A stretch of DNA of 64,000 nt from Rhododendron vialii. Lineage: Eukaryota > Streptophyta > Magnoliopsida > Ericales > Ericaceae. The translations under genes and the position numbers were made by a program. Positions 24,512-37,900 of this stretch are shown here, in pieces. The stretch spans positions 13,244,001 to 13,308,000 of the forward strand of contig NC_080557.1 of assembly GCF_030253575.1 (NCBI RefSeq), in the 5' to 3' direction. Position 1 is the first letter of the stretch, and each line of letters starts with the position of its first letter. The notes beneath the pieces are model-generated. The model searched no databases, was not told the DNA's origin, and worked only from the letters and a program-made list of their open reading frames with translations.

Positions 24512-24850
24512 TTTTTAGGAAACGAAACATGTATTCATAATCAAGAACAAGTACAAAGGATCTATAGATCTGAACCGAAAATAAAGAAAAACGAAAAAGA
24601 TTATGCAAAAATTGACAATTGCGTTGATGGAGACCACCGATTCACTCGTGGATGTGGTTAGAGGAAGATGGAGGAAACACATCGGTAACTTACGGAAGCT
24701 CAACGTCCCTTCGTCCCACTGCAGTCGTAGTTGCAAGGTGCCACCACCGCTGCTGCAAAAGAACCCACGGACCCGTCGCCAAAGCAGATCGGATCTGAGA
24801 GCCGAAAACCCAGCTCTGAAAGCAAAGACTCTGCCATTAACATAATAAAG
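24512..24850 (-). mobile_element. LINE-like 3' fragment inside duplication unit 1
   Basis: On the minus strand this GC-richer stretch ends in tgaatacatgtttcgtttcc and then an A run, resembling the 3' untranslated end and tail of plant L1-type LINEs. It is absent from unit 2, where a different stretch stands. It has an open frame of about 120 residues without a recognised domain. It could also be a processed sequence of other origin. Confidence 0.3.
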
Positions 24851-25319
24851 ACAAAGAATTTCCTCAAAGTCAATTTTTTGCAAAAATAAGAAAAAAATTC
24901 ATAAAATTTGTCCAAACTACTAATGTTTTGAATTTGAGAATTACATAGATCATTATTTCTGTAGAGAGGAAGTATTCGTAAATCTCTTCCTCACCCTAAA
25001 ACTTGGCGCCAAATGTCTTTTTATTTTTATTTTTATACATGTGCAGAAAATCTCACGAAACCCCAAAGAATGCGATTGGGAGTGATCTTGGGACACGGCT
25101 ATGTTGTGCTCCAACGCCCTTATTCACCACATATTTTTGTGGGGTTTATACACTTAGTACTAGGCCTCACAACAATGCTTGGCGAGTAAGTATATTGGAG
25201 CGCCACACAACGGTGCTCCAAGACCACCAAATAAATTTCCATGCGGTGCAGAAAAAAAAAGAAGGACTGCGATAGGATCATAGGAGCAACACCTGTCCCA
25301 AAATGGGGTCCAATCTTTG

Positions 25320-25452
25320 TCCCGAAAAGTTATGTGCTTATGTGTCGAGGTATTTTTTGTCCGTTAAACTGTGTGATTTTTTTCTTATGTTTTGAATTCA
25401 ACGGTCGAAAAACTCTTCAGTACAGTCGCACAGAGCTTTTCAGTACAGAGGA
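25320..25452. mobile_element. Small hairpin MITE, copy A
   Basis: The left arm (tgtgtcgaggtattttttgt, ccgttaaactgtgtga) pairs with the right arm (gaattcaacggtcgaaaaac, with gtcgcacaga). The same hairpin occurs at 29347-29472, and a left half only at about 26770-26829. Confidence 0.6.
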
Positions 25453-26173
25453 TCGTGCCTCCTCCAATACCCATGTCCCTGTACCTCTTCTTTTGGTTAC
25501 GCGTGTCGCACTACAAATTATTGTACACACATTATTTATTCCACATCCTCGGACACCGAGATACCTGAATATATTATAAACAAATCCCATTATTTAAAAA
25601 GAATGGATTATAGGAGTATATTTAGGATGTTGATTTTGCCCCTCCCTTTTTTGTTAACACCACTTTTCTGTAAGTGTATTTGTGGTGTTAACAAAAAAAG
25701 GAGTGACGTTATAAAAAAAGAAGTGGTAAAATCATCTCCCTATATTTAATCCCCATATAATTGGTGTTTAGTTTAGCCATTAGTTTAAGAGAACAAAATT
25801 AAAATTGTGTGTGCAGATTCGGGGGAGCAGTGTGTGTGCATGCATGCACCTACCCCGAGCTCTGTTATTTAATCTAAATCGTTTATTTTGTTTGTCTCGT
25901 TGAGTGCAAGTTCACGAAAATATTCAGATTGATCAGGATTCGTTAACTATTTGATCGATTACCATTTTACCTTACAGTTTGTTTTTGAAGAAAATTTTGA
26001 AAACATAATTATCGAGGAATCTGAATTTTTTTGGTGGACTACCAACTCAACAAGACGAAAAATGAATGGTTTAGATAAAATAGCGAGACCCAAAATGGTC
26101 CCAATGCTCCAAATATAGATTTCTCCGGGAGCGTTCAATTTATAGAAATTTCACAGAAAAAATAAATGATTTA

Positions 26174-26528
26174 TGGGGTGTTTTGGCTAAATAACTGAGC
26201 CAGATTATATATTTTTTCCTTATTTAATTAGTTTTGCATTAATTTTTTTTGTGAATGATTCGTATTGATGACAAGAATCTAAATCTAAAAAGTAAAAAAT
26301 TGTGAACCAATCTTAATTTTTTTAAATAAAGACAATAATAATCCAAAAAGCATGTCTGTTTTAGATTACTTTTGTCTTTAACAAAAAAATTTAAATATTT
26401 TGATCATAATTTTTTTACTTTTTAGTTTCATCTCGACAAGACGAACCAATAATCCATACAAAGTCGATGAAAAATTAACAAATGCAAAAATTAAATGTTC
26501 TAGCTCAATTATTTAGCCATAACACTCA
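26174..26528. mobile_element. Fold-back MITE in unit 1, about 355 bp
   Basis: The terminal arms TGGGGTGTTTTGGCTAAATA and (right end, reversed) TGAGTGTTATGGCTAAATAA pair. The inner arms carry the ttttactttttagtttcatc / gacgaaccaataatcc module shared with other hairpins here. The same element, at the same relative place, is found in unit 2, so the insertion predates the duplication. Confidence 0.65.
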
Positions 26529-26829
26529 TATCAACTGTTTCAGATACATTAGGAAATGAATTTTCGTTAACGAAACAATTTTAGAGCACAAGAATCTTAG
26601 AAACAAGATCCTCTTTTCAGAATATACCTTGCACATAATACGAGTTGGTTGTGCAAGTCTAAATTCACATTATTCACTGAAATTTCAACATAAAAAAATA
26701 AATACTACTCTACTACTACTATTAATAGATTATTAGCTTCAGCTTCTCCCGGGTCCGATCTCCTCAATCCCGAAAATCCTTGTACCTCTGTGTCGAGGAA
26801 TTTTTCGGCCGTTGAATTATGTGATTTTT

Positions 26830-29407
26830 GTCCGCAAGTGGAGTGGTAGCTTTCATATACTCTCATGCATTTTTATTACGATACCGATTTTCACCGAGGA
26901 AAAAAAAACCACAAAATCCTATCTTTAAGTTAAACACAAGAAAACTGTATCAACTGGAACACCAATACACTTTTTGGAGACGAGAACGAATCTAATTGAG
27001 AGCAACGCCGTCCAAGTATTTCTCGCTTAAACTAGGGGTGGTGTTAATGCCAAAACTATTTTTCTTTGTGTCAAAATTGTAGTGCATAAAATATTTGTAT
27101 CATGTGCAAGGTACAAAGGCTTTTATGCATTAGAGTTTTGGCATAAACAAAAACAGTTGTGGCATTATCATTATGGGAAAAAGTTAGTAGAGAAGTTCTT
27201 CAAAGTCATTTTTTTGGCAAATTAAGGAAAAAAATCTTAAAAAATTTGTCCAAACTAATGTTTTGAATTTGTGAATTACATAGATCATTATTTCTGTCGA
27301 GAGGAAGTATTCGTAAATCTCTTCCTAATTACCGCCAAATGTAATTTTTTTTAATACATGCGCAGAAATATCCCATGAAACCCCATGGAGTGCGATCGGG
27401 AGTGATGCACGGTTACGTTGTGCTCAAACATCCTTATTTACCATATATTTTTGCGGGGTTCATACATTTAGTACTAGGCCCTGCCCCACAACAATGGGTG
27501 GTGAATAAGGATGCTGGGGCACTACGCAATAGTGCTCTAAGACCACAAATAAATTTTCGTGCGGTGCATAATTTAAAAAAAAAAAAAAGAGGAAAAAAAG
27601 GACCGTGATAGAAGCAACACCTATCCCTTGGGCAACCACAAACACTTACACACACACTTTACACGCACACTCAAATCTTTTGGTGGGGCCCACACACACT
27701 AGAGGTGTCACCATGTAGTGTGTGTGGTCCCTAATTTGAATGCAATTGAATTTGGGTAAATATTTGTAATTATAGAATGATTGATTGAGAAAAGACAACA
27801 TAGGTTTTTTTCCCAACAATTAAAAACTTCAATACTCGTTACAATCTGACAAACAGCCAATAGTTTGCCAATGGACTTGTAGTCTAATGTCATTTCCTCA
27901 CCTCTCTCAATGGAAGGTAAGAGTTTGATTCTTACTAGAAGCGCGAGTGCTTGGTGTGGTGGTTGATACCCTTTTGGTTTTGCCCCGCCCATATGCCATT
28001 TCGAATTAAAGATGATGTATTGTGCGATAATAACCTATCTCATAAAATGAAAAATAAATACTTAAAAAATAAAAACCGTAGCGTAACTGAGCTATTCGTG
28101 ACACAAACAAGCCTTTTGTTACCTTCTCTCCTTTTGGTTACGCGTGTCCCACTACAAAATATTGTACACATTATTTATTCCACATCCTATAAACAAATCC
28201 CATTTTTTAAAAAAGAATGGATATTATATATTTAATCCCCATATCAATCATTGGTGATTAGTTTAGCCATTAGTTTATGTGATGACATTTGTTAATTTGT
28301 ATTAACAGAACAAAATTCAAGGGAGCAGGTGCGCGCGCGCATGCATGCACCTACCCCGAGTTCTGCTGTTTAATCTAAATTGTTTATTTTGTTTGTTTTG
28401 TCGAGTGCAGGTTCACGATAATTTTCAGGTTGATCAGAAACTGGTAACTATTTGATCGGTTATCATTTTACCTTGAAGTTTTTTATCAAGGAAAATGCAT
28501 TTTGAAAACGTAATTATCGATGACAAATCAATATGAATTTTTTGGTGGACTACCAACTCGACAAGACGAAAAGAATGAACGGTTTAGATAAAATAGCGTC
28601 ACCCAAAATGGTCCCACAGCTCTCGCATATTCAAATATAGATTTGTACTGAAGCGTTCAATTTATATAAATTTCGTAGAAAATAAATGATTTATGGGGTG
28701 TTTTGGATAAATAATTGAGGCAAATTATATATTTTTCTTATTCAAATTTTTTCATTTATTAGTTTTTCATTTTTTTATTGATTCGTACTTACGAGAGGAA
28801 TCTAAAAAGAAAACAATTGTGAATTAAACTTAACTTTTTTGAATAAAGATAAAAAATAATCAAAAAATTCTGTATATTTTAGATTATTTTTGTCTTTAGC
28901 AAACTTTTTAAAAATTTCAATTATTAATCTTTTTACTTTTTATTTTCATCTCGTCAAGACGAATCAATAATTCATATAAAATCGACGCAAAACTAACAAA
29001 TGAAAAAAAAAAACTTTTAAATAAAGATAAAAAAAAATCTATCTCAATTATTTAGTCATAACACTCCTATCAATTGTTTCAGATACATTAGGAAAGCGGA
29101 TCAAAAAAAGCAAAAACAAAGAAGAAGATACATTAGGAAATGAATTTTCGTTAACGAAACAGTTTTAGAGCACAAGAATCTTAGAAACAAGATCATTTTC
29201 CAGAATCTTTATACCTTGCACAAGATACGAGTTGGTTGTACAAATCTAAATTCACATTATTCACTGAAATTTCAACAAAAAAAAAAAAAAATACTACTCA
29301 CTATTAATAGATTATCAGCTTCTTCCGAGTCCGATTTCATTTGTTTTGAAAATCCTTGTATCTCTGTGTCGAGAAATTTTTCGGCCGTTGAATTGTGTGA
29401 TTTTTTT
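26830..29407 (+). repeat. Tandem segmental duplication, unit 2 (about 2.58 kb)
   Basis: Second unit, beginning gtccgcaagtggagtg, 2552 bp after the first unit begins. It is collinear with unit 1 up to the ccgttgaattgtgtgatttt block. It has its own insertion at about 27620-28110, which includes a SINE-like stretch (box-B-like agtttgattcttac near 27922), in place of the MITE of unit 1. No coding potential. Confidence 0.9.
28694..29067. mobile_element. Fold-back MITE in unit 2, about 374 bp
   Basis: The duplicate of the element at 26174-26528: left arm TGGGGTGTTTTGGATAAATA, right arm ctcaattatttagtcataac then actc. The inner module reads tacgagaggaatct and ctcgtcaagacgaatcaata. Confidence 0.65.
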
Positions 29408-29472
29408 ATGTTTAAAATTCAACGGCCGGAAAACTCCTCAACATAGAGACACAGGAATTTTCGACACAGAAA
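29347..29472. mobile_element. Small hairpin MITE, copy B
   Basis: aaaatccttgtatctctgtg, then tcggccgttgaattgtgtga, pairs with aattcaacggccggaaaact, then catagagacacagg and aaaatcctt. A compact 126-bp hairpin with a loop of about 15 bp, intact here in contrast to the half copy at the junction of the tandem duplication. Confidence 0.65.
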
Positions 29473-29837
29473 ATCCTTCTTGTACGTATAAAAAACGAAA
29501 AAAAATTAAGTGTCAGGTGGGTACAATGTGGTGCCCATTCTGCTCATTCGAGCCGGTTATTGCATTTTTGGATGACTCGGATTTGGAGAAAAAAAAAATG
29601 AAAGAGAAAATGTTGGAATGAGAGGAAAGATGGTCTGAATCCGAACAGTCCAAAAATGTATTAGACGATCCGAATGTGCTGAACGGATACCACGTAAGAT
29701 ATACTCATCCCACCCGGCACCGAAAAAATTCTCATAAAAAAAGGACGTAGGCTTTCACTCGCACCCATTACGGGGAAAATACCGACCGCAAAAGGCGCAT
29801 CTTAGCACTGATCCCTTGTTTCTCACACGGTCACACC

Positions 29838-29971
29838 CATATATACGCACCCGTGTACATAACGATTCCTTTAACGAACTGTTTCTCCAAAACCTTCGCG
29901 AAGTTTCACTTCGCTCTCATCATCAGAAATCTCTGCTGCTTGCGATCTCGGTGGATCGTTGATGCTCGAAG
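29838..29971 (+). promoter_or_regulatory. Putative promoter and leader exon of the transporter gene
   Basis: A TATA-like atatatac (29839-29846) is followed by a CT-rich stretch. A good 5' splice site, ctcgaag|gtaaca, ends a leader exon at 29971. The second leader segment would start at 31892 after cttcgtag and run into the start codon at 31925. A short upstream ATG (29961) lies in this leader exon. Positions are inferred from splice signals only. Confidence 0.4.
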
Positions 29972-30124
29972 GTAACAAGCTTCGAATCGCCGCATGCCAG
30001 TTCTATATATGTAAAGTGAATTTTCTTTGATTTTAAACTGTTTCTATTCACTAGTCAGTAGTCTATTGACGGGGATTTTTGATTTGTACGACGCGTTCAT
30101 GTGTATAATCGCGTATGTAGATCC

Positions 30125-30250
30125 TTTTTTTGTGTAGAGGGATGCTACGTACACAACTTTAAAACACAAAACTCGGGATCCAATTGCGTCCGGAACCGTT
30201 GGAGCATCCATGTGTCCCGCACACGCATCCGAACAGTTGCGGACACAATT
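30125..30250 (+). repeat. Interspersed repeat, copy 1 (relative at 51107-51230)
   Basis: Shares tgctacgtacacaacttt-aaaacacaaa, atccaattgcgtccggaacc and acaattgtgtcc with gctaacacaccttcaaaacac, accatatccggaaccgtt and gatgtgttccaatttt at 51107-51230. A small, partly self-complementary repeat of unknown family. Confidence 0.4.
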
Positions 30251-30816
30251 GTGTCCGGTGATGGGTTCCTGGGCTTTTTTTGTTTATGTTATGCTATGTG
30301 CAGTGGAATTGTGAATTGTAAGATCAAAGATATTGGGTTATGAGCTAAATTCGTTAAGGCCGGGGTAAGTGGATTTTGTTTGTCGGTGAGAACTGTTTGG
30401 TTGCTGAGAGAAAGGAAACCTTGAAAGATAGATGGCATTTTTGTTAAAATTTCTGAGAAGTGGAAGGTGAAAATATTTCATCAACTAATGCAAACAGTAC
30501 CCAGCTGAGGTTTCGTTTCGGGTTTCTAGTGGTTGTTTTTGTTTCTTTGGATTAAATTTGGATATGTGAAGGATAAACAAGGTTTCAATAAGTCAATAAC
30601 AGTGCCAAAATTAGAGATAAGAGTGACTAACAAGAATAGAAATGTCCCAAAACTAAGTCATTGTATGCCCAAAAAATTTGTGTGGGAACTTTTTTTGGTG
30701 ATGTTTTAAAAAATGCAGAGTTACTGAATTCTTATCTTAAGTATAAAAGAACCTACCAAAGAATTTTGTCGGAGCATTAGGTAGTATTTCAATTAGAGCT
30801 TCCGGTCTCCAAAGAT

Positions 30817-30993
<177 letters not shown>

Positions 30994-31671
30994 TTTTTTT
31001 TGGTAAGTAGAGAAATGTGTGTGCCGTATTTTTTAATTGCTCAATATACATTGTTATGTCCACATCCTAACAACTTAGTTTTTAAGACAATTGGTAAATT
31101 AACATGGTATCAAAGGAGAAGTCTTGGGTTCCAGTCTCTTTGTTTGTTTGCAGTTGGTTGCTGTTTGCATTATGCTTCTCCCTTTGTGTTCTTTTCTATT
31201 TATTGTTATTTGCCAGTCCACCTACAAGATGGGGTATTGAATAACTTGACATATATATTGTGAAGTTTATTTTCTAACAACTTAAGCTTTTGGAACAATT
31301 GGTAACTTAATGATACTCATGCAGTAGAGCAAGATGCTGACAAGTCTACTGTTCATGTAAAGGGGACGCAATTTGCTATAGGAAATTTGTGAGACCTTAA
31401 TTTATAAAGCATGGCCCCCTTTGGACCTGTTGTAGCATCGTCCTTTGGACCTGTTGTAGCACCGTCCCTGGTGATAAGTGATGAAGGAATCAATACCCCG
31501 CAGAGTTTGAATTTGTTAGAAAGAAGATGCCAAACTTGACCCTGTTCATATTTTCCTTGTATCCCACCAACAGAACAAGTGAGTGGTTGTGGTGACTGCC
31601 AATTGTCACTACCATGAATTAGATTGTCTAAAAGTGTCATAAATCAAACCCTGCTTTTACTTTATTTCAAT

Positions 31672-31866
31672 CAGTGTTCTAAAACAAGGAATTAATCGGC
31701 GATTAGTTGGCGATTAATCATTGGCGAGGTCTATCCGATTAGGTCTGACTAACCATTAATCACCGATTACTAATGAATATGCACCGATTAATTGCCCGAT
31801 TAATCCGATTAATAGCTCGAAGGTGGCCGACTGCCCGACTAGTGCCTAGTGACTTTTAGAACATTG
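31672..31866 (+). mobile_element. hAT MITE with 8-bp target duplication, copy 1
   Basis: The terminal inverted repeats are CAGTGTTCTAAAA and (right end reversed) CAATGTTCTAAAA. A perfect 8-bp flanking duplication atttcaat (31664-31671, 31867-31874) identifies the hAT superfamily. The inside is built from attaatcg/cgattaat units. It sits only 25 bp from the acceptor of the second leader exon of the transporter. Confidence 0.8.
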
Positions 31867-31924
31867 ATTTCAATTGGCGTGCACTTCGTAGGTGGTCTGG
31901 TGTGGAGGTTGATCCTATTGTGGC

Positions 31925-34900
31925 ATGTGGATACGTCTGCGTGATTCTTCCTCCACATACAAGCGGATGCCGTCCAGAGAATATGCTAACCCAGTAGATA
32001 TCGAAGAAAATTCAGGTAACTTTATAAATTGCTGAGGTAATTTGACTGCTACACGCTATCCTAATGATTTATTTGCATCCTGATTTATTGGTTTACATTA
32101 TGTGGACCGGGTGTAAATTACTTGTCTTTTTTTCTAGCTGGAAAATATATGGAAGTCTCACTTAATAAACGGGCTTCAACTAGATTTAGAAACTATTAAA
32201 TTAGAATCCAACCTATCCAATGAGGCAAGCAAACATTCAGCAGGTTTATGTGGTACTCCTTGCTAGAAGTTAAAGATGTGCCTAGAAGTTAAAGATGTGC
32301 GCTAATAGCTTGAGAATAGAAGAAAGTAAATTAAAGGGAGGATAATTTTCAGCTCGAGGCGGAACTATGGTTTTTATGTATGGCATTAAGATAAATCAGG
32401 ATAGACTATTATGTTTATGTACTTATTAGATTTGAGTTTTTTGACTATGTGCTTCGTGATATTTTGAAGTTTCATTGAGTGATGCTCTCTATTCTTGGGC
32501 ATAATTTTGAGTGATGATAATTTTCAGCTTGAGGCAGAACTATGGTTCTTATGTATGGCATTAAGATAAATCAGGATAGACTATTATGTTTATGTACTTA
32601 TTAGATTTGAGTTATTTGACTATGTGCTTTGTGATATTTTGAAGTTTCATTGAGTGATGCTCTCTATTCTTGGGCATAATTTTGTGATTGATTGTAATCA
32701 GCTCGTGATGGTACCTTGGTTGAATGGTTGTCTGTGTTTTAGCTCTTTTGCAGAACGGTATGGATCAAGAGACTTCAAGTCCCTCTTGGAAGCTCTCTGT
32801 CCCACATGTCCTTGTGGCAACTCTAGTTGCATTCTTATTTGGCTACCATATGGGGTTTGCCCTCTGTCTTGAAGTTTTACTTTTATCTGCAATTTCCTTG
32901 TGCCTTTTTTTTGTTTTTTGTTTTTGTTTTGACCACTACCAACTTTCTTTTGCATAAATAAAAAGCCATTAAATGAAATGTATGAATTTTGATGTTTTTG
33001 TTTTGTCTGATCAGAGTAGTTAATGAACCGCTTGAGAGCATTTCAACTGATCTTGGTTTTAGTGGGAATACTTTGGCTGAAGGTAACATGCAAATTGGAA
33101 CTTCATTTCGTATTCGCGATTTATTTTTTTTTTTTTAGAATAATGTTTGTTTTCATTTTTTCTGCTATCTGCATACAAGTGCATGTTATATACTGTAGTT
33201 GTTAATGCATGTCAATTGCAGGTTTAGTGGTCAGTACATGTCTGGCTGGTGCATTTGTTGGGTCCCTACTCAGTGGTTGGATTGCTGATGGGGTTGGGCG
33301 CCGTAAGGCTTTTCAGTTGTGTGCTCTGCCTATGATTATTGGCGCTTCTATCAGGTAATGCGTCTAGCCTGTATTACATAGTTGATGCTTCACTAAGTAT
33401 AACTGCTGTTTTGACAGATTCTTTACATGGCTTGCACGTAATCATGTCTAATTATCACATCAGCTTCTTATGTGTTGTCCTAAATTTATTTATTCCTCTA
33501 ATAAAGCCTATGGATAACTAAAATTTTCCTTATTTCTTGGGGAATGTCAATGTAGATGGTTTTTCTAGTTTGCTATTTGCTTCCTTCCCTCTGCAGGCCG
33601 GCACCACCCCCCTGCCCTGCCCTGTGGTCTCAATTTTTTGCTCTTCCTTATGGCCCTTAGAAATAGGACTCTGGGTTGTGTACTGGCTTGGTCCCCTTGA
33701 TGGTCTGTTAATGGTCCCATCATTTTGTCTCATGCTGTAAATTTCTCACTGTTTCTGATAGTCTTTAACACCAGAATTTTGCCATGCTATCATTTTCTAA
33801 TTCCATATATCCTCTCTTGTGTACCTACTCTCATTCGGGAATTGTGTTTTGTCTTCTGTGCTTTTTTAATATCAGGGTGTAATTGACTTCTTTGCAGGTT
33901 TTCATTAGTTCTTCTTTTTTCTTTTTTCCCTTTTCTGGACAGTGTGTTCCTTATTTGAGACAAAACCTATGTGAACTCCCCATTCAGATAAAGTTGATTA
34001 TTATGATTCCCTGTAATTATCACCTAGGGAGGGCAAACTCAGTGAGGGAGAGAGGGAGGCCCTAGATGGGTCTGCCCCTCCTTTGTGCAATTAATAAATG
34101 AACACAGCAATGGACATTTTGTGATGTATTTGAGACTGAAAAACTAGCTATAGAATGAGGCTATCCTTAAGAAGGAAACTAAAGTAAAAGGCTATTCTCG
34201 AGGGATGATGGGAACTTGGGATTACAATGCCATTTTTCTTTTTGACGCTACTCTTCTATCACGGTTTACTGCAAAGTGGAATCATGGACTCTGCAAAACT
34301 AAGAAATAGTCAGAGAAGCTAACACTGACTAGTGTAGCTAACACTGACTAGTGTAAATGTAATGTAGGAGTAGCTTTTATGGACTAGTTACTCTCCAGTG
34401 GACATGTATTTTGCTTTTGGTTGGAGGATTGTAGTTGTAGACTTGTAGTTTATATAATTGAAAGTTGGAACCGTGATAGGGGAAAAGGATTTCTGCCAGG
34501 AGTTTATTTGTCATGTTAAAAGATTCATCAGCATTAACAGTCTTGTAATGCCCAATAGATGGAGGTATGGGCGGGGGAGGAGTGAAGAAAAACCTAAAAT
34601 TTAGCAATATGCACAAAGGTGGTGCACTCAGAAAGTTTTACCACTGAAATAGCGGCCCCCAACCTCCGGAATTTGAGAAACTCAAGGAACGTATGTCGTG
34701 GAACCATGCCCCCTAATCAAAGCCTGAAAGCATAAGAGGGCAGGCCTAGAGACCCGAATCACTTTTTGTGCTCATGACCTAGCTTCCTTCGTTCAATAAT
34801 GAGTTATCGTTTGATTGGTCTCGTTTTTAAATTTCAGTTAGGTTTCGTTACCCTTATCTTCTTGTTGTCATATGGAAGAGCCAAACCATAACGTTACCTT

Positions 34901-37900
34901 GGGTTCTTCTTTCTGTACCAGTTAAAAAGAATTGAGTCTGTACTTTTACAGAGATGAACTCTTGTTATTTTTTAATGCTACTTCATATAGTTTAAAGTTG
35001 GCCCATGTGGTTGTTTGCATTGTGCCTTTCATCCTTCACCTTTTTCTAGTTTGGAAAATACTAATACATGCATGTTCAGTGCAATGACCAACAATTTGGA
35101 AGGTATGCTTCTTGGGAGGTTTTTGGTTGGGACTGGATTGGGCGTGGGTCCCCCTGTTACATCTCTCTATGTCACAGAGGTAAACAAATTATATTTTGGA
35201 CATTTATGGCATGAGATATATTAAGTTTCAAAGTACTTATTTACTTAGGGGACTTAGGCTTGTAATTATGGGAGTGCTTGATTCTTTTTTGGTTTGTCTT
35301 GTTTGTATGAGCAGATTTCTCCAGCTTTTGTGAGGGGTACGTATGGAAGCTTCATTCAGATTGCAACCTGCCTTGGACTTATTGGCGCTCTGTTCATTGG
35401 AATGCCCGTAAAAAATACTGCTGGCTGGTGAGAAGAGCGAACAGATGCTACAGTATATCTTAATTTCAGTGTTACTGTTTCATTTGTTTTACTTTCTAGG
35501 AATAGTGGTTGCTAAATTTCAATCTACTTTCTTATCAGGTGGCGTGTATGTTTCTGGGTATCTGCGATTCCAGCTGCGATACTAGCTCTTGCCATGGTAT
35601 TCTGTGCAGAGAGCCCACATTGGCTGTACAAGGTTTGCTTTTGTGTGTACCGAAGACAGTATTATCTGATGAATTAGAGAATTGAAACGCTTCAATGAAA
35701 GTTTGTGTTGCTATAGACCAAGGACGCATATACCATGCTCACTCTTATGATTCCACCTCTATATCCCTTTTTTCCCCTTCTGATGTTACATTCTGCTTGC
35801 ATATGGCTTTGCTTTTCTTAACCAACTATTCCCTTCCCCTGGTAGACGGTAACTGGAATAAATCGCCAAGGTTTTACATATGCTTGATGCATTATTATCC
35901 CATCATTTTTTTAGTTGCCTGCAGTTTTCGATAATTGCTCTCATTTATCTGATTATATTCTTGGTTGTTTCTTGTTACTACCTTGGATCTGCTTGTACAC
36001 TTCCATGCTTCTGTTTATTTGTCACTGAAGTGATGCAGTAGGATCTAGGGTCCTTTATGTCATTTCGCGTCCTTAGTGTTGTTAGGGTATTGAGTCTGTA
36101 AATAGGTGAGTTGTTCTTTCATTTGGTAGCTTTTTGATTGTTAAGAATATTGAATATATTGATTGAGACATAGTTTCTCTCTCCACCCTTTGAGGTTTAT
36201 CCCCTTGAATGGGATTTTGCTCCTTTCTTTGAATCTTTGATTCCCTTTGATATTTTGATTGCATCATTTGGTATCAAAGCCTAGGCTCAAATCCTAGCTC
36301 TTCATCTGGCTAGAAATCTCACCGGAAAACCTCGCCGGAGCCCCTATTTCACTCAAAATCCACAGGTCTACCTAACCCAAGACCCTAAAGCTCGATTTCG
36401 ACCCTTAAAACTCTCAAATCAACCATTTCGGAGCTGTTTTCTCCATTTCAGACAACCAAAACCCATTTCGCAGCTCAAATCTGGTTTGTATGACCTTTCA
36501 CGAAACCCTCAAGCTTCGATTCAACCCATTTCGCACTCCATAGGTGTCGTTTTCAGCCTTTGAAGGCTGTTCGATCTCTTTCCAAGCATTTCGAAGGCTG
36601 TAGACGTGATTCAAACACTGTTCGACTTGATTCAGTCCTTGTTCATCCAGATCTGGAGCTCCAATCTGTGATTCCAAGCACCAATCGAGTGATTGGGTAC
36701 ATTTCGAACCCTAGATCTGCTACTTCGACCCTATCAGCACTGATTTAGGCTCGAAAATAGGGATGTGACTTCGAAACTGTTGATTAGTTGTCAAACAGCC
36801 TTGGGTTCAAGTTGAATATGTCGATTAACCCTCTTTCGGCACTCAAAAACAATGATTTTTGCTGTTCACTTGCAAGTTGAGGCTGTTTGGTACTGAGTTA
36901 AACTGGGTTTGATCGATTTTGGTTGAGTTGGTTGACTTATTGTACTGAGTTGGCTGAGTTTGGGTCTTAAATCACTGAGTTGACTCGGTGCATGTTCTTT
37001 GGGGTTGATTTGATTGTTGGAGTTGATTGTGCGTATTGTAATGGCTCATGGAGGTAGAGGTAGAGATGTTATAGGAAATTTTGGTGATGAAATTGATACT
37101 TATGGCAATTCAAATTGCAAGAGGAATGAGATTAAAGAGTTGAGTGAAGAAGTATCTATCTTGGTTGAGAAGATGCGGCATTTGCAACTCCTAACCAAAG
37201 GTATGAATCGCATTCGATTTGAGAATTGTTTTGGTGCTCTGCATTGGCGTAGAGCATGTTCGAACAACATTGACTATGAACTCCCTAAGTTTGATGAAAG
37301 CTTCACTCCTAAGGAGTTTGTTGATTGGTTGAATACTCTTGAGGGAGTATTTGAATGCCATTTTATCTCAGATGAAATGAAAGTAAAGTTCGTTTCTAAA
37401 CACCTTCGAGGAAGAGTCTCCGATTGGTGGGAACAATTACATGATAACCGGAAAAGGAGAGGCAAGGGAAAGATTAGAGAGTGGGAAAAGATGAAGAAAA
37501 CGTTCAAGGAACGGTTCTTACCTTTCCCTTCCTTTGCCAATGTTGGTTCTTTGACTAATATTGCTAAGTATAGGACTTGTGGGAAGTCTTTTGGGATTGG
37601 AGTACAAAGCACAGTTGATATAGGTGCTGTCCCAATACAAAATCAGCCTTTATTTGACAATTTGAAGGCTAGAAATTCTTCTACAAATGAGAAACTTGAA
37701 TGCTTCAAGCAAGGGAAATCTAGTTTTAAGTTAGAGGTTGGTGAAAATGCTTATTAGAATCAAAGTAATGCCCCTTTTTTGAGGAGAAGATGAACTTCAA
37801 TCCGGATGTGTTTGATGATGAGATGAAACACGGTTATTTCGACGACGCTCCCATCTTTGATGAATATCCTAATGACAAACTCGAGGGTGTTCTTGAAGAT

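Larger units (their letters stand above)
24278..26829 (+). repeat. Tandem segmental duplication, unit 1 (about 2.55 kb)
   Basis: Begins gttcgcaagtggagtg and matches unit 2 (from 26830) in collinear order. Shared blocks: catatactcccatgcatttt (24312), caacgccgtccaagtatttc (24464), attacatagatcattatttc (24941), ttggttacgcgtgtc (25493), gcatgcatgcacctaccccg (25838) and acattaggaaatgaattttc (26545). The unit is non-coding. Unit-specific differences are a LINE-like insert at about 24512-24850 and a MITE at 25320-25452. It lies between PSD1 and the transporter. Confidence 0.9.

Noticed and set aside
33530..33740. 67-aa frames on both strands in transporter intron 4
   Set aside because: Lies wholly inside an intron, has no domain and no splice support.
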